This document shows, in pieces, positions 8,625-18,304 of a stretch of 64,000 nucleotides of DNA. Numbering within the stretch: the stretch's first letter is position 1; the number at the start of each line of letters is the position of its first letter. The DNA is taken from the NCBI GenBank assembly GCA_963826165.1, contig CAWGWC010000003.1, positions 1 through 64,000 of the forward strand. Direction: 5' to 3'. The translations under genes and the position numbers were made by a program. This stretch comes from JACVRW01 sp963826165 (GTDB lineage Bacteria > Actinomycetota > Thermoleophilia > Solirubrobacterales > Thermoleophilaceae). The notes below the pieces were generated by a model that had not been told where the DNA came from, made no database searches, and was given only the letters and a program-made list of their open reading frames with translations.

Positions 8625-9272
8625 ATGACCAACCGCGAGCGGGCGGCTCGCGCCACGCGCCGCCGGATCGTGGACGCGGCGGCGCGGCTGTTCGTACGTG
8701 ACGGTTACTCCGAAACGTCCATCGCGGACATCGCCGCGGCGGCGGACGTGGCGGTTCCCACGGTCTACGCGAGCCTGCGGAGCAAGGCCAACATCCTGCG
8801 GGCGGTGGTCGAGTCGACGTTACGCGGCGACCACGAAGGGGTTCCCTTGGCCAAGCGTGCCGCGTGGAAGGAGATGGAGGCCGAGGAGGACGCACACGAG
8901 AAGCTGGCCGCCTTCGCCCGGATCCACACCGGCGTGTGCGAGCGCGAAGCTTCGGTGTTCGCGCAGCTCGAGGCCGCGGCGGGAAGCGACGCCGAAGCCA
9001 CCGAGCTGCTCGCGGAGCACGACCGCAAGCGCTACGAGACCCAGAGCACGCTGGCGCGCAACCTGCAGCGGGCCAAGCAGCTCAAGGCCGGGCTGACCGC
9101 CCGCAGGGCCGCCGACTGCATCTGGGCGATCGCAAGCGAACGCACCTACCTCGCGCTGGTGGCGCAGCGCGGATGGAAGCCGGCAGAGTACGAGCGCTGG
9201 GTCGCCGAGCAGCTGGAGGCCGCTCTACTGCCGGGCTACGATCCGCCGCCCACCTCGAGGAAAGCCTCGTAG
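8625..9272 (+). CDS. TetR/AcrR-family transcriptional regulator
   Basis: The 215-residue regulator has a clear N-terminal TetR DNA-binding domain: RRRIVDAAARLFVRDGYSET, then the helix-turn-helix IADIAAAADVAVPTVYASLR. The helical C-terminal ligand domain has no recognisable specificity. The ATG at 8625 gives a standard N-terminus; GTG 8592, immediately after the palindrome, is an alternative and could be used leaderless. It is divergent from the cupin gene. Its 3' end overlaps that of atpC by 37 bases in convergent orientation. Confidence 0.87.
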   Translation: MTNRERAARATRRRIVDAAARLFVRDGYSETSIADIAAAADVAVPTVYASLRSKANILRAVVESTLRGDHEGVPLAKRAAWKEMEAEEDAHEKLAAFARIHTGVCEREASVFAQLEAAAGSDAEATELLAEHDRKRYETQSTLARNLQRAKQLKAGLTARRAADCIWAIASERTYLALVAQRGWKPAEYERWVAEQLEAALLPGYDPPPTSRKAS

Positions 9273-9649
9273 CGCTGGATCTCGCGCTCGGCGCGTGCCC
9301 GCTCCTCCGACTCCTCCTCGGCGCGCTCCAGGCTGTCCCGGGCCTCCTTGAGCCGGGTCTCGATGGCCGAGCGGTCGATGTCGTCGGGTGCGATCGCGTC
9401 CTCCACCAGCACGAGCGCGCGGTTGTCCACCACCTGCAGGTAGCCCTCGCCCTGGGCGAAGCGGACCACGTCGGAGTCGGACTTGTAGAGCCGCAGCTCG
9501 GTGGGCTCGAGGATCGCCATCAGCGGAGCGTGATGGGCGAGGATGCCGATCGAGCCGGTGGTGGTGCGGGTGGAGACCATCTCCACCTCGTCGGCGAAGA
9601 CCTGACCCTCGGGGGTCAGGACCTCTACTTCGAAGCTGCTACGAGCCAT
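9236..9649 (-). CDS. atpC: ATP synthase F1 epsilon subunit
   Basis: The 137-residue epsilon subunit has an N-terminal beta sandwich starting SSFEVEVLTPEGQVFADEVE and including GSIGILAHHAPLMA. The C-terminal helical hairpin contains SLERAEEESEERARAEREIQ. It couples rotation of gamma to the c-ring and can inhibit ATP hydrolysis. ATG 9649 lies 11 bases inside the end of atpD. It is the last gene of the ATP synthase operon and runs into the convergent tetR gene with a 37-base overlap. Confidence 0.95.
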   Translation of the reverse strand: MARSSFEVEVLTPEGQVFADEVEMVSTRTTTGSIGILAHHAPLMAILEPTELRLYKSDSDVVRFAQGEGYLQVVDNRALVLVEDAIAPDDIDRSAIETRLKEARDSLERAEEESEERARAEREIQRYEAFLEVGGGS

Positions 9650-11216
9650 CGCTCTCCTCGGAGGAGCGCGTGCCGGAGTCCTCTCCGGCCTCCTCGTCGG
9701 CCTCGGCCTCGCCCTCGCGCGACTCCTCGTCCTCGGCGTCCTGCTCCTCCTCTTCCTTCGCCCCATCCGAGCCGCGCGTGGCCTCGACCACCTCGTCGAT
9801 CGAGCCCTTCATCAGGAAGGCGCGCTCCGGGATGTCGTCGTGCTTGCCCTCGATGATCTCGGCGAAGGAGCGCACCGTTTCGTCGATCGGCACATACTTG
9901 CCCTCGAGGCCGGTGAACGCCGTGGCCACGAAGAACGGCTGAGACAGGAAACGCTCCACCTTGCGGGCGCGCTGCACCGTCTGCTTGTCCTCGTCGGAGA
10001 GCTCGTCGATGCCGAGGATGGCGATGATGTCCTGCAGCTCGCGGTAGCGCTGGAGGATCTCGCGCACCTCGTTGGCCACCCGGTAGTGCTCCTCGCCCAC
10101 GATCTCCGGCTTGAGGATGGTGGAGGTCGAGTCGAGCGGGTCGACGGCCGGATAGATGCCCTTCTCCGAGATCGCGCGCGACAGCGACGTGGTGGAGTTC
10201 AGGTGCGCGAACACCGATGCGGGAGCCGGGTCGGTCAGGTCGTCGGCCGGCACGTAGATGGCCTGGATCGAGGTGACCGAGCCCTGACGGGTCGACGTGA
10301 TCCGCTCCTGCAGCTGGCCCATCTCGGTCTCGAGCGTGGGCTGGTAGCCCACCTGCGAGGGCATCCGGCCGAGCAGGGCCGACACCTCGGAGCCCGCCTG
10401 CACGAAACGGAAGATGTTGTCGATGAACAGCAGCACGTCCTGGCCGCCCTGCTCACGGAAGTACTCCGCCATGGTCAGGCCCGACAGGGCCACGCGCATG
10501 CGCGCCCCGGGCGGCTCGTTCATCTGGCCGAAAACGAGCATGGTCTTGTCGATCACGCCGGACTCGGTCATCTCGAGCCAGAGGTCGTTGCCCTCGCGCG
10601 AGCGCTCGCCCACGCCGCAGAAGGCCGACAGGCCGCCGTGCTCCTGGGCGATGTTGTTGATCAGCTCCTGGATGAGCACGGTCTTGCCCACGCCCGCGCC
10701 GCCGAACAGGCCGACCTTGCCGCCCTTGGCGTAGGGCGCGAGCAGGTCCACGACCTTGATGCCGGTCTCGAAGAGCTCACGCGTGGGGGTCAGGTCCTCC
10801 ACGCTCGGCGCGGGCCGGTGGATCGGCCAGCGCTCCTCGATGTCCACGTCGCCCTTCTCGTCGATCGGATCACCGAGGAGATTGAAGATGCGGCCCAGCA
10901 CGCCCTCGCCCACCGGCACGGTGATCGGCCCGCCGGTGTCGATCACCTTCGTGCCGCGCGCCAGTCCGTCGGTGGCGTCCATCGCCACCGCGCGAATGCG
11001 GTCGTCGCCGAGGTGCTGCTGCACCTCGAGCACGAGGCGCGTGGCGTTGTCCTCCTCGGACGCCTCTTCGAGATCGATCTCGAGCGCGTTGTAGATCTCG
11101 GGCAGGTGGCCGGCCGGGAAGGCCACCTCCACCACGACTCCCTGGACCTCCTCGACGGTGCCGGAGTTCTGGTCGCCGTCGCTCTTCTGCTCCGACGTCT
11201 GTGTTGCTGCTTCCAC
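9639..11216 (-). CDS. atpD: ATP synthase F1 beta subunit with acidic C-terminal tail
   Basis: The 525-residue catalytic beta subunit has P-loop GGAGVGKT at about 172-179, the ERSREGNDLW segment after it, and the DELSEED-type loop as DELSDEDK. Beta subunits are normally about 470-485 residues. Here the fold ends near VVEATRG and a tail of about 40 residues, mostly Glu/Asp, follows. A Gln/Ser/Asp-rich N-terminal extension of about 20 residues precedes the first strand. The tail was not added by frameshift, since the frame is continuous up to the atpC overlap. Confidence 0.97.
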   Translation of the reverse strand: MEAATQTSEQKSDGDQNSGTVEEVQGVVVEVAFPAGHLPEIYNALEIDLEEASEEDNATRLVLEVQQHLGDDRIRAVAMDATDGLARGTKVIDTGGPITVPVGEGVLGRIFNLLGDPIDEKGDVDIEERWPIHRPAPSVEDLTPTRELFETGIKVVDLLAPYAKGGKVGLFGGAGVGKTVLIQELINNIAQEHGGLSAFCGVGERSREGNDLWLEMTESGVIDKTMLVFGQMNEPPGARMRVALSGLTMAEYFREQGGQDVLLFIDNIFRFVQAGSEVSALLGRMPSQVGYQPTLETEMGQLQERITSTRQGSVTSIQAIYVPADDLTDPAPASVFAHLNSTTSLSRAISEKGIYPAVDPLDSTSTILKPEIVGEEHYRVANEVREILQRYRELQDIIAILGIDELSDEDKQTVQRARKVERFLSQPFFVATAFTGLEGKYVPIDETVRSFAEIIEGKHDDIPERAFLMKGSIDEVVEATRGSDGAKEEEEQDAEDEESREGEAEADEEAGEDSGTRSSEESDGS

Positions 11217-11255
11217 TGGGTTCGTTTCTCCTTGAACTGCGGTCGTGTCGTCGCG

Positions 11256-12172
11256 CTAGCGAAGTCCCTCGGCGCCGGCCACCACTTCCATGATCTCCTG
11301 GGTGATCTCGGCCTGGCGCTGGCGGTTGGCGGCCAGGGTCAGGTCGTCGATCAGGTCCCCGGCGTTGTCCGATGCGTTGCGCATGGCGCTCATGCGAGCG
11401 CCGTGCTCGGAGGCGGTGGATTCGAGCATCGCGCGATAGATCGAGATCTCCACGTAGTCGTGCACCAGCCGCACGAGGATCTCCTCGGGACCGGGCTCGT
11501 AGATCCACAGGGCGCGCGTGTGCTCGCGCTCCTCGCCATCTCCGCCGTCTTCAGCGTCCTCGTCCTCGTCCTGCTCGATAACGTCGGCGCGCTGGAGCGG
11601 CAGCAGCGTCTCCTGCCGCACCTCCTGGTTGACCGGCGAGATGTATCCGTTGTAGATGACCTCGACCTGGTCGACCTTCTCGTCGACGTAGGCCGAGGTG
11701 AGGCCGCCGGCCACCGTGCGGGCGTCGGCGAATGCCGGTCGGTCGGTGAAACCCGTCCAGGACCCGCCCAGCTCGAGCTGGCGGAACTCCAGCGAGGAGA
11801 CGCCCCGCCGCCCCACCGCGTACCAGAGCACCCGCTTGCCGTCGTTGCGCAGCTCGGCCGCGCGCCGGTTGCCGGCGCGCACGATCTGGGAGTTGAAGGG
11901 ACCGGCCAGGCCGCGGTCGCCGGTGACGAGCAGGATGCCCACCGTCGAGATCTCCTCGCGTTCCTCGAGCACAGGCAGGTTCGGGATGCTGTCCGCCGCC
12001 TGGGAGGCGCGCGCGGTCATGCGTCGGATGGCGTCGGCGTACGGCCGCAGGTGCTCGATCCGCTGCTCGGCCTTGCGCAGGCGCGCCGCCGAGATCATCT
12101 CCATCGCGCGCGTGATCTTGCGGATGTTCTTGACCGAGCTGATGCGGCCGCGGATGTCCTTCAGGTTGGCCA

Positions 12173-12173
<1 letters not shown>
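11256..12173 (-). CDS. atpG: ATP synthase F1 gamma subunit with acidic insert
   Basis: The 305-residue central-stalk subunit begins with the canonical coiled coil (DIRGRISSVKNIRKITRAME) and ends with its C-terminal partner, including LTLAANRQRQAEITQEIMEV. Rotation of this stalk drives the catalytic cycle. Residues about 199-217 form a highly acidic insert within the globular Rossmann-like domain. Such an insert is absent from E. coli gamma; mycobacterial gamma has a different loop insert. The start touches the atpA stop. Confidence 0.95.
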
Positions 12174-13879
<1,706 letters not shown>

Positions 13880-13900
13880 TGGGAAGAACTCCTTCGCGGC

Positions 13901-14434
13901 CTAGGCGGCCTTGGCCACTTGCTTTCTCAACGTTTCAAGTCTCTGGCGGATGGTGGCGTCGAGCACCATGTTGCCCACCTGCAGCTTCAGGCCACCGAGC
14001 ACGTCGGGATCGACCGTGCTCGCCAGCTCGACCTTGCGGCCGGTCTGCTTCTCGATCTGCTTTCCGATGTCCTCGACCACGGCCGGGTCGAGCTCGGTCG
14101 CGCTCGTGACCGACACCTCCAGCAGCTGGTTCTCCTCCGCCCACAGGGCGTCGAACTGCCGGCGGATGCGAAACAGCGCGGGCATGCGGTGGCGTTCGGC
14201 CAGCAACTCCAGGAAGTTGACCAAGCGCTCGTCCGCGTCGGTGACGATGCGGGCGACGCCGTCCTTCTTCTCCTCGGACGAGAAGTAGGGCGAGAACAGG
14301 AACACCTGCAGGTTGCGTTCGCTGTCGAGCGCGTCCGCGAACTCGCCGAGCTCGTCGTGCACGCGGTCGAGAACGTCGCTCTCCTGAGCAGCGTCGAACA
14401 GCGCCCGCGCGTAGACCTCGGCGATCTCTTCCAT
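13901..14434 (-). CDS. atpH: ATP synthase delta subunit (OSCP)
   Basis: The 177-residue delta subunit has an N-terminal helical bundle (VYARALFDAAQESDVLDRVH) and the C-terminal region with ELLEVSVTSATELD and GGLKLQVGNMVLDATIRQRL. The latter is the most conserved stretch of the family and contacts the b stalk. Separate atpF and atpH genes are present, so the mycobacterial b-delta fusion is absent. It lies between atpF and atpA with short spacers. Confidence 0.94.
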   Translation of the reverse strand: MEEIAEVYARALFDAAQESDVLDRVHDELGEFADALDSERNLQVFLFSPYFSSEEKKDGVARIVTDADERLVNFLELLAERHRMPALFRIRRQFDALWAEENQLLEVSVTSATELDPAVVEDIGKQIEKQTGRKVELASTVDPDVLGGLKLQVGNMVLDATIRQRLETLRKQVAKAA

Positions 14435-14450
14435 TACTCGATCTCTTCCA

Positions 14451-15032
14451 TTACTGGTTGCGGCCCCCCTGCGTGCCGGCGAGCGCCGAGAAGTCCACCT
14501 CGTCGAGAGCGTCGTCGATCAGGCGGCGGTGGTCCTCGGGGGTCAGCGACTTGCGCGTGACCTTCTCGGTGGCGGTGACGGTGAGGTCGGCCACCTCGCG
14601 CCGGATCTCCTCGAGCGCGCGGCGGGTCTCGGTCTCGATGTCGCGCCGGGCCTGGGCCATCAGCTGCTCGCGCTGCTTGGTGGCATCCACCTTGGCCTGG
14701 TCCTCCACGGCCTCGCCCGCCTTGCGGGCGCGCACCACGATGTCGTCCGCCTGCTCGCGGGCCTCACGCAGCCGTGCGCGGTACTCCTCGAGCAACTCGT
14801 CGGCCTCGGCCCGGGAACGCTCCGCGGACGCGATCGAGTCCTCGATGGCCTGGCGGCGCCGGTCGAGCGCCTCGGCGATACGCGGGAAGGCGAGCTTGTT
14901 CAGCAGGTACAGCGTCGTGCCGAACGCGAGCAGCGTCCAGATCATCAGCCCCACGTTGGGGCTGACCAGGAAGCTGCCGCCGCCCTCCTCCTCGGTGGCC
15001 GCCAACAGCAGGATGTTGCCCAGGCCGTCCAC
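14451..15032 (-). CDS. atpF: ATP synthase Fo b subunit
   Basis: The 193-residue peripheral-stalk subunit has one transmembrane helix near residues 25-45 (MIWTLLAFGTTLYLLNKLAF). A long charged helix for the right-handed coiled coil follows, including ALDRRRQAIEDSIASAERSR. It starts at a GTG placed directly after the atpE stop. There is a single b gene and no b-prime copy in the operon, so it probably functions as a homodimer. Confidence 0.94.
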   Translation of the reverse strand: MDGLGNILLLAATEEEGGGSFLVSPNVGLMIWTLLAFGTTLYLLNKLAFPRIAEALDRRRQAIEDSIASAERSRAEADELLEEYRARLREAREQADDIVVRARKAGEAVEDQAKVDATKQREQLMAQARRDIETETRRALEEIRREVADLTVTATEKVTRKSLTPEDHRRLIDDALDEVDFSALAGTQGGRNQ

Positions 15033-15299
15033 CTAGAGGAAGAAGGCGATCAGGCCGAAGATGAAGGCGTAGAACACGATCGCCTCGGTGAGGGCGAAGC
15101 CGAGCCACTGGATGCTCGTGATCTCCTCACGCATCTCGGGCTGGCGGGTGACCGACTCGATCACCTTGCCGAAGATGTAGCCCACGCCGATGCCCGGGCC
15201 GATCGTGCCGAGGCCGGCGCCGACGCCGAGCGCGATCGCCTTCAGACCGTCCGTGGGGTCGGCCGCCTGGGCGATTGGAATCAACACTGCGAGATCCAT
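15033..15299 (-). CDS. atpE: ATP synthase Fo c subunit
   Basis: The 88-residue hairpin proteolipid forms the rotor ring. Helix 1 is Gly-rich (LGVGAGLGTIGPGIGVGYIF), the polar loop has the essential R52-Q53-P54, and helix 2 carries the proton-binding Glu72 in LTEAIVFYAFIFG. I see no Na+-binding signature such as a Gln in helix 1, so proton coupling is likely. A strong ribosome-binding site (AGGAGG, 15304-15309, 4-base spacing) precedes the ATG, as expected for the subunit needed in most copies. Confidence 0.96.
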   Translation of the reverse strand: MDLAVLIPIAQAADPTDGLKAIALGVGAGLGTIGPGIGVGYIFGKVIESVTRQPEMREEITSIQWLGFALTEAIVFYAFIFGLIAFFL

Positions 15300-15303
15300 G
15301 GAT

Positions 15304-15309
15304 CCTCCT
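15304..15309 (-). promoter_or_regulatory. Strong Shine-Dalgarno site of atpE
   Basis: On the minus strand the six bases AGGAGG lie four bases before the atpE ATG. Most junctions in this operon have weak or no such site, so this one probably raises c-subunit synthesis to ring stoichiometry. Confidence 0.6.
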
Positions 15310-16280
15310 TAGTGACCACCGGCGCTTGCCTCGCCGAAGTAGATGGATGTGAGCGTGGCGAAGATGAAGGCCTGCAGGGTGGCCACCAGCCCCACCTCGA
15401 AGATGAAGAAGGCGACCGCCATCGGCAGGGTGATCCAGCCGAGCGCGGTGATGCCGAGCAGCACCGCCAGCCCTCCGCCCATGAACAGGATGAGCAGGTG
15501 GCCGGCGAGGATGTTGGCGAACAGACGAACGGAGAGCGAGATGATCCGCACGAACTGCGAGATCACCTCGATGATGAAGATCGGAACTGCGGCCGCGCCG
15601 GTGACCCCGGCGGGGAGCCAGCCCTTCAGGTACTTGACGAAGCCGTGGCGGCGCACGCCCTCCACCTGGTAGATGAAGAACACGGTGAGGGTCAGCACGA
15701 GCGGGATCGACAGGTTGGCCGTTGCCGCATATAGGGCGAAGGCCGGGAAGTCGATCCCGAAGACGTTGATCGTCTCGTGATCGTTCACCGGCAGCGGGAT
15801 GTAACCCAGCATGTTGGAGAACCAGATGAAGAAGAACAGGGTGGCGACGAACGGGAACCACCTGGCCGCGGCCTGGTCGGGCATGTTGTTCCTGGTGATC
15901 TGGTTGTGGGTGAGGTCGTAGGCGCCCTCGATGATCGTCTGCGTGCGGTTGGGCTTGTCCTCCATCCGGCGCGCGATGTAGGTCATCGTGCCCACGGTGA
16001 GGATGCAGGTGAGCAGCAGGTAGAGCACGGCCTTGTTGAACGAGAGGTCGAGCCCGCCGATCTTCAGATCGATCCAGGGTTCGAGGCGAAACTCCTCCTG
16101 AGGCTGGAACTCGGTGTTCTCGCCGTCGCTGCCGAACACGAGGTAGAGCAGCACGGCCACGGCCAGGTAGATGCCGATGCCGATGAAGACCTTGGCCTTG
16201 GTGCTCAGTCCCTTGCGCTCCTCGGTCTGGCGCTCCGGCGAGCCGGACGTGGACGGCGCGCTGGCCTCGGCGGTGGTCAC
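15309..16280 (-). CDS. atpB: ATP synthase Fo a subunit
   Basis: The 323-residue polytopic subunit forms the proton half-channels. The essential Arg252 is seen in SLSVRLFANILAGHLL, and the preceding helix 4 carries YIPLPVNDHETINVFG. An N-terminal extension of about 28 residues (Thr/Ser/Glu-rich) precedes the first hydrophobic segment KVFIGIGIYLAVAVLLYLVF. The start is a GTG overlapping the atpI stop (GTGA), indicating coupled translation. Confidence 0.95.
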   Translation of the reverse strand: MTTAEASAPSTSGSPERQTEERKGLSTKAKVFIGIGIYLAVAVLLYLVFGSDGENTEFQPQEEFRLEPWIDLKIGGLDLSFNKAVLYLLLTCILTVGTMTYIARRMEDKPNRTQTIIEGAYDLTHNQITRNNMPDQAAARWFPFVATLFFFIWFSNMLGYIPLPVNDHETINVFGIDFPAFALYAATANLSIPLVLTLTVFFIYQVEGVRRHGFVKYLKGWLPAGVTGAAAVPIFIIEVISQFVRIISLSVRLFANILAGHLLILFMGGGLAVLLGITALGWITLPMAVAFFIFEVGLVATLQAFIFATLTSIYFGEASAGGH

Positions 16281-16675
16281 CGGCTCGGCTCGCTCTCGAA
16301 CGGCCGGGTGATCATCTGGCTGGTGAAGTAGCAGGTGAAGAGCGTGATGGCGAGAATCGCCGCGGCCAGGCCCGCCTCGCGCTCGGTGAGACCGACGACG
16401 AAGATCGAGCCGGCGACGATCCAGCCGCGGGCGATCATGCTGCCGGTGAGCAGCCCGGCCACGGTGCGCGGGTCGTCGGACTCGCGGGCGCGCTTCTCGA
16501 TGAAGTGCTGGACCAGCCGCTGCAGCAGCCAGCCCCCGGCCGCCCCGGCCCAGCCCAAGAGCGGCAGCCCCGCGGCCAGGAAGATCGGCAGCGCGAAGGC
16601 GAGGACCACGAGATCGAGGTACCGCAACACGCGCAGCGACATGGGATCAGTGGCTTTCAGGGCGTGGCTCGTCAA
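16277..16675 (-). CDS. atpI: AtpI-like membrane protein, first gene of the ATP synthase operon
   Basis: A small protein of up to 132 residues with four hydrophobic segments; the last two are GWIVAGSIFVVGLT and AAAILAITLFTCYF. Position directly before atpB and the membrane topology match the poorly conserved AtpI/Rv1303-type proteins, thought to aid c-ring assembly. Sequence identity is weak, so the call rests on context. Met12 (ATG 16642) is an equally good start. Confidence 0.75.
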   Translation of the reverse strand: MTSHALKATDPMSLRVLRYLDLVVLAFALPIFLAAGLPLLGWAGAAGGWLLQRLVQHFIEKRARESDDPRTVAGLLTGSMIARGWIVAGSIFVVGLTEREAGLAAAILAITLFTCYFTSQMITRPFESEPSR

Positions 16676-16763
16676 GGGGTATTCCGGGAGGCGCGAGGCG
16701 GCGGGCTTGCGATGAGGCTATTGGTGCTCCTTACCCGGGGCTGGAAAGCTACATGACCCGAGG

Positions 16764-16793
16764 ACTTTGTGACTACTTTGTGACACTTGTGGC
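16764..16793 (-). promoter_or_regulatory. Tandem 11-bp-spaced repeats upstream of the ATP synthase operon
   Basis: The ten bases ACTTTGTGAC occur at 16764-16773 and again at 16775-16784, exactly 11 bases apart. A degenerate third copy (ACTTGTGGC) lies at 16785-16793. Spacing of one helical turn puts all copies on the same DNA face. The site lies about 90-120 bases before atpI. Each copy contains TGTGA, the half-site of a Crp box, but in direct instead of inverted orientation. Confidence 0.5.
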
Positions 16794-17093
16794 GGGTGCA
16801 TCGATCTGACTTCCACGCGGCCTGATCCGGCCTTTCCGGAGGACATGCTCATCTCGGTCATCGCCGCCTCTCCGCCGTACTCCTCGCTACCCGAGACCGC
16901 CCTGCGCAAGCTCGCGGCGCCGGCGCTATGAGGCCGAACAGGCGCTCTTCCGCTCTTGCGACCCGAGCGAAGCGGCCTTCGGCCATGGCCCGTCAGTCGC
17001 TCAACCGCGCACTACATCATGTTCAGCCAGCCCGGCCTCGTCATCCGCGAGATGCGCCGTGTCGTGCGGCTGGCGCGCGGCTGAGCGGCCGCG
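16794..17093. other. Non-coding stretch with possible gene remnants
   Basis: No full gene is visible. Two short plus-strand stretches read like protein. At 16845-16931 there is a 28-codon frame with GGAGG just before its ATG. At 17019-17084 there is a 21-codon frame ending REMRRVVRLARG and a stop. They are in different frames and look like the debris of a decayed gene, but could be chance in G+C-rich DNA. Confidence 0.3.
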
Positions 17094-17828
17094 TCAGGAG
17101 AAGGCGCCGGCCCGGACCTGGTCGCGCGCCGGCGCAGCCTGCTCCAGCCGCACTCGAGCAACCTCGGCTCCGTAGATCAGCGCGCGCTGGCCGCCTCGCG
17201 CCCGCGACGCGTTCATGGCCTGCTCGGCCGCCCGGCGCAAGGCTGCGGCGTCGGTGCCGTGCCACGGGTGGCTGGCCACGCCGAAGCTCATCGACAGCCG
17301 AACGGGCAGATCGCCGAAGCTGAGCTGGGCGGCACGCCGTAGACGCTCGGCCAGGATCAGGGCGCCTCCCTCGTCCGTGTCGGGAAGCACCAGCCCGATC
17401 ACTCCGTCCTCCAGCCGGGCAGCGTGGTCGCAGCGGCGCTTCCACTTGGTCAAGTCGCCGGCCAGACTCTCCAGAGCCGCGCTCGGCGCTCGGCTCGTGC
17501 CCTCGGGGCCCGCGACGCTCCCCAGCACCACGGACAGCGGCCGTCCGCTCTCTCGCGCGCGCGCCAGCTCCAGCTCCAGCAGCTCCTCGAAGGCCCGCAG
17601 GTTGAGCAGCCCGGTGAGGGAATCCGTGCGCGCGGTGTCCGAAACGTCGGCGCGGAACTCGATCAGATGGCCGTGCAGGCGCACGACTAGAGCCGCCAGA
17701 ATCACGGCGAACGCTGGGGGCGTGGTGAACACGAGGACCTCGGCCATCCTCATCTCGAACCTGTATCGGACCGAACGGGCCGCTCCTTGAAGCCTGGGCG
17801 CGACTTCCTGTTGGTCGCGGCGCGCCAC
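17094..17828 (-). CDS. Membrane-anchored degenerate GGDEF-domain protein
   Basis: The protein of up to 244 residues has one transmembrane segment (VLVFTTPPAFAVILAALVVR) followed by a GGDEF-type domain. DSLTGLLNLRAFEELLELEL and PDTDEGGALILAERLRRAA are typical of the fold. The catalytic GGDEF loop is replaced: the aligned stretch reads LEDGVIGLVLP, so diguanylate cyclase activity is unlikely. It may bind c-di-GMP or GTP or act as a scaffold. Met26 (17753) would remove a basic N-terminal extension. Divergent from YjbQ with a gap of one base if the long start is used. Confidence 0.8.
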   Translation of the reverse strand: MARRDQQEVAPRLQGAARSVRYRFEMRMAEVLVFTTPPAFAVILAALVVRLHGHLIEFRADVSDTARTDSLTGLLNLRAFEELLELELARARESGRPLSVVLGSVAGPEGTSRAPSAALESLAGDLTKWKRRCDHAARLEDGVIGLVLPDTDEGGALILAERLRRAAQLSFGDLPVRLSMSFGVASHPWHGTDAAALRRAAEQAMNASRARGGQRALIYGAEVARVRLEQAAPARDQVRAGAFS

Positions 17829-17829
17829 A

Positions 17830-18267
17830 ATGCGATGGGTGTGGATTCAGAAGCAGATCTCGCTCCGAGCCCGACCACGCGGCTTTCACCTCGTCACCTC
17901 CGAGATCGTGGACGACATGCCGGAGCTCGGCGCCCTGAGCGTCGGTATCGCCACCCTGTTCATGCAGCACACGTCGGCGTCGCTGACCCTGAACGAGAAC
18001 GCCTCGCCGGACGTGCGGCGCGACTTCGGCGCGTGGTTCGACGACGCGGTTCCCGACGGCTGGCCCGAGTTCGCCCACACACTGGAAGGGCCAGATGACA
18101 TGCCCGCCCACATCAAGGCCTCGCTGCTCGGTTCGTCGCTGACCATCCCGGTGTCCCACGGGCGCCTCGCGCTCGGCACCTGGCAGGGCATCTACCTGTG
18201 CGAGCACCGCGACCACGGCGGCTCGCGCAGCGTGGTGATCACGGCGTTCGGCGAAGAGTTGGACTGA
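17830..18267 (+). CDS. YjbQ/UPF0047 family protein
   Basis: The 145-residue protein contains the family landmarks ATLFMQHTSASLTLNENASP, HIKASLLGSSLTIPVSHGRL, GTWQGIYLCEHRDHGG and SRSVVITAFGEE. The family forms trimers with a His-rich, metal-binding pocket. Members such as E. coli YjbQ show weak thiamine-phosphate synthase activity, but the physiological role is not established. It lies 37 bases before the radical SAM start on the same strand, so the two may share a transcript. Confidence 0.88.
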   Translation: MRWVWIQKQISLRARPRGFHLVTSEIVDDMPELGALSVGIATLFMQHTSASLTLNENASPDVRRDFGAWFDDAVPDGWPEFAHTLEGPDDMPAHIKASLLGSSLTIPVSHGRLALGTWQGIYLCEHRDHGGSRSVVITAFGEELD

Positions 18268-18304
18268 TCGTGCCCGTCCGCCTCGTGTGCGAACATGTGT
18301 TCGT

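Noticed and set aside
17094..17828. Active diguanylate cyclase
   Set aside because: The GGDEF loop is replaced by EDGVI; only the fold is conserved.
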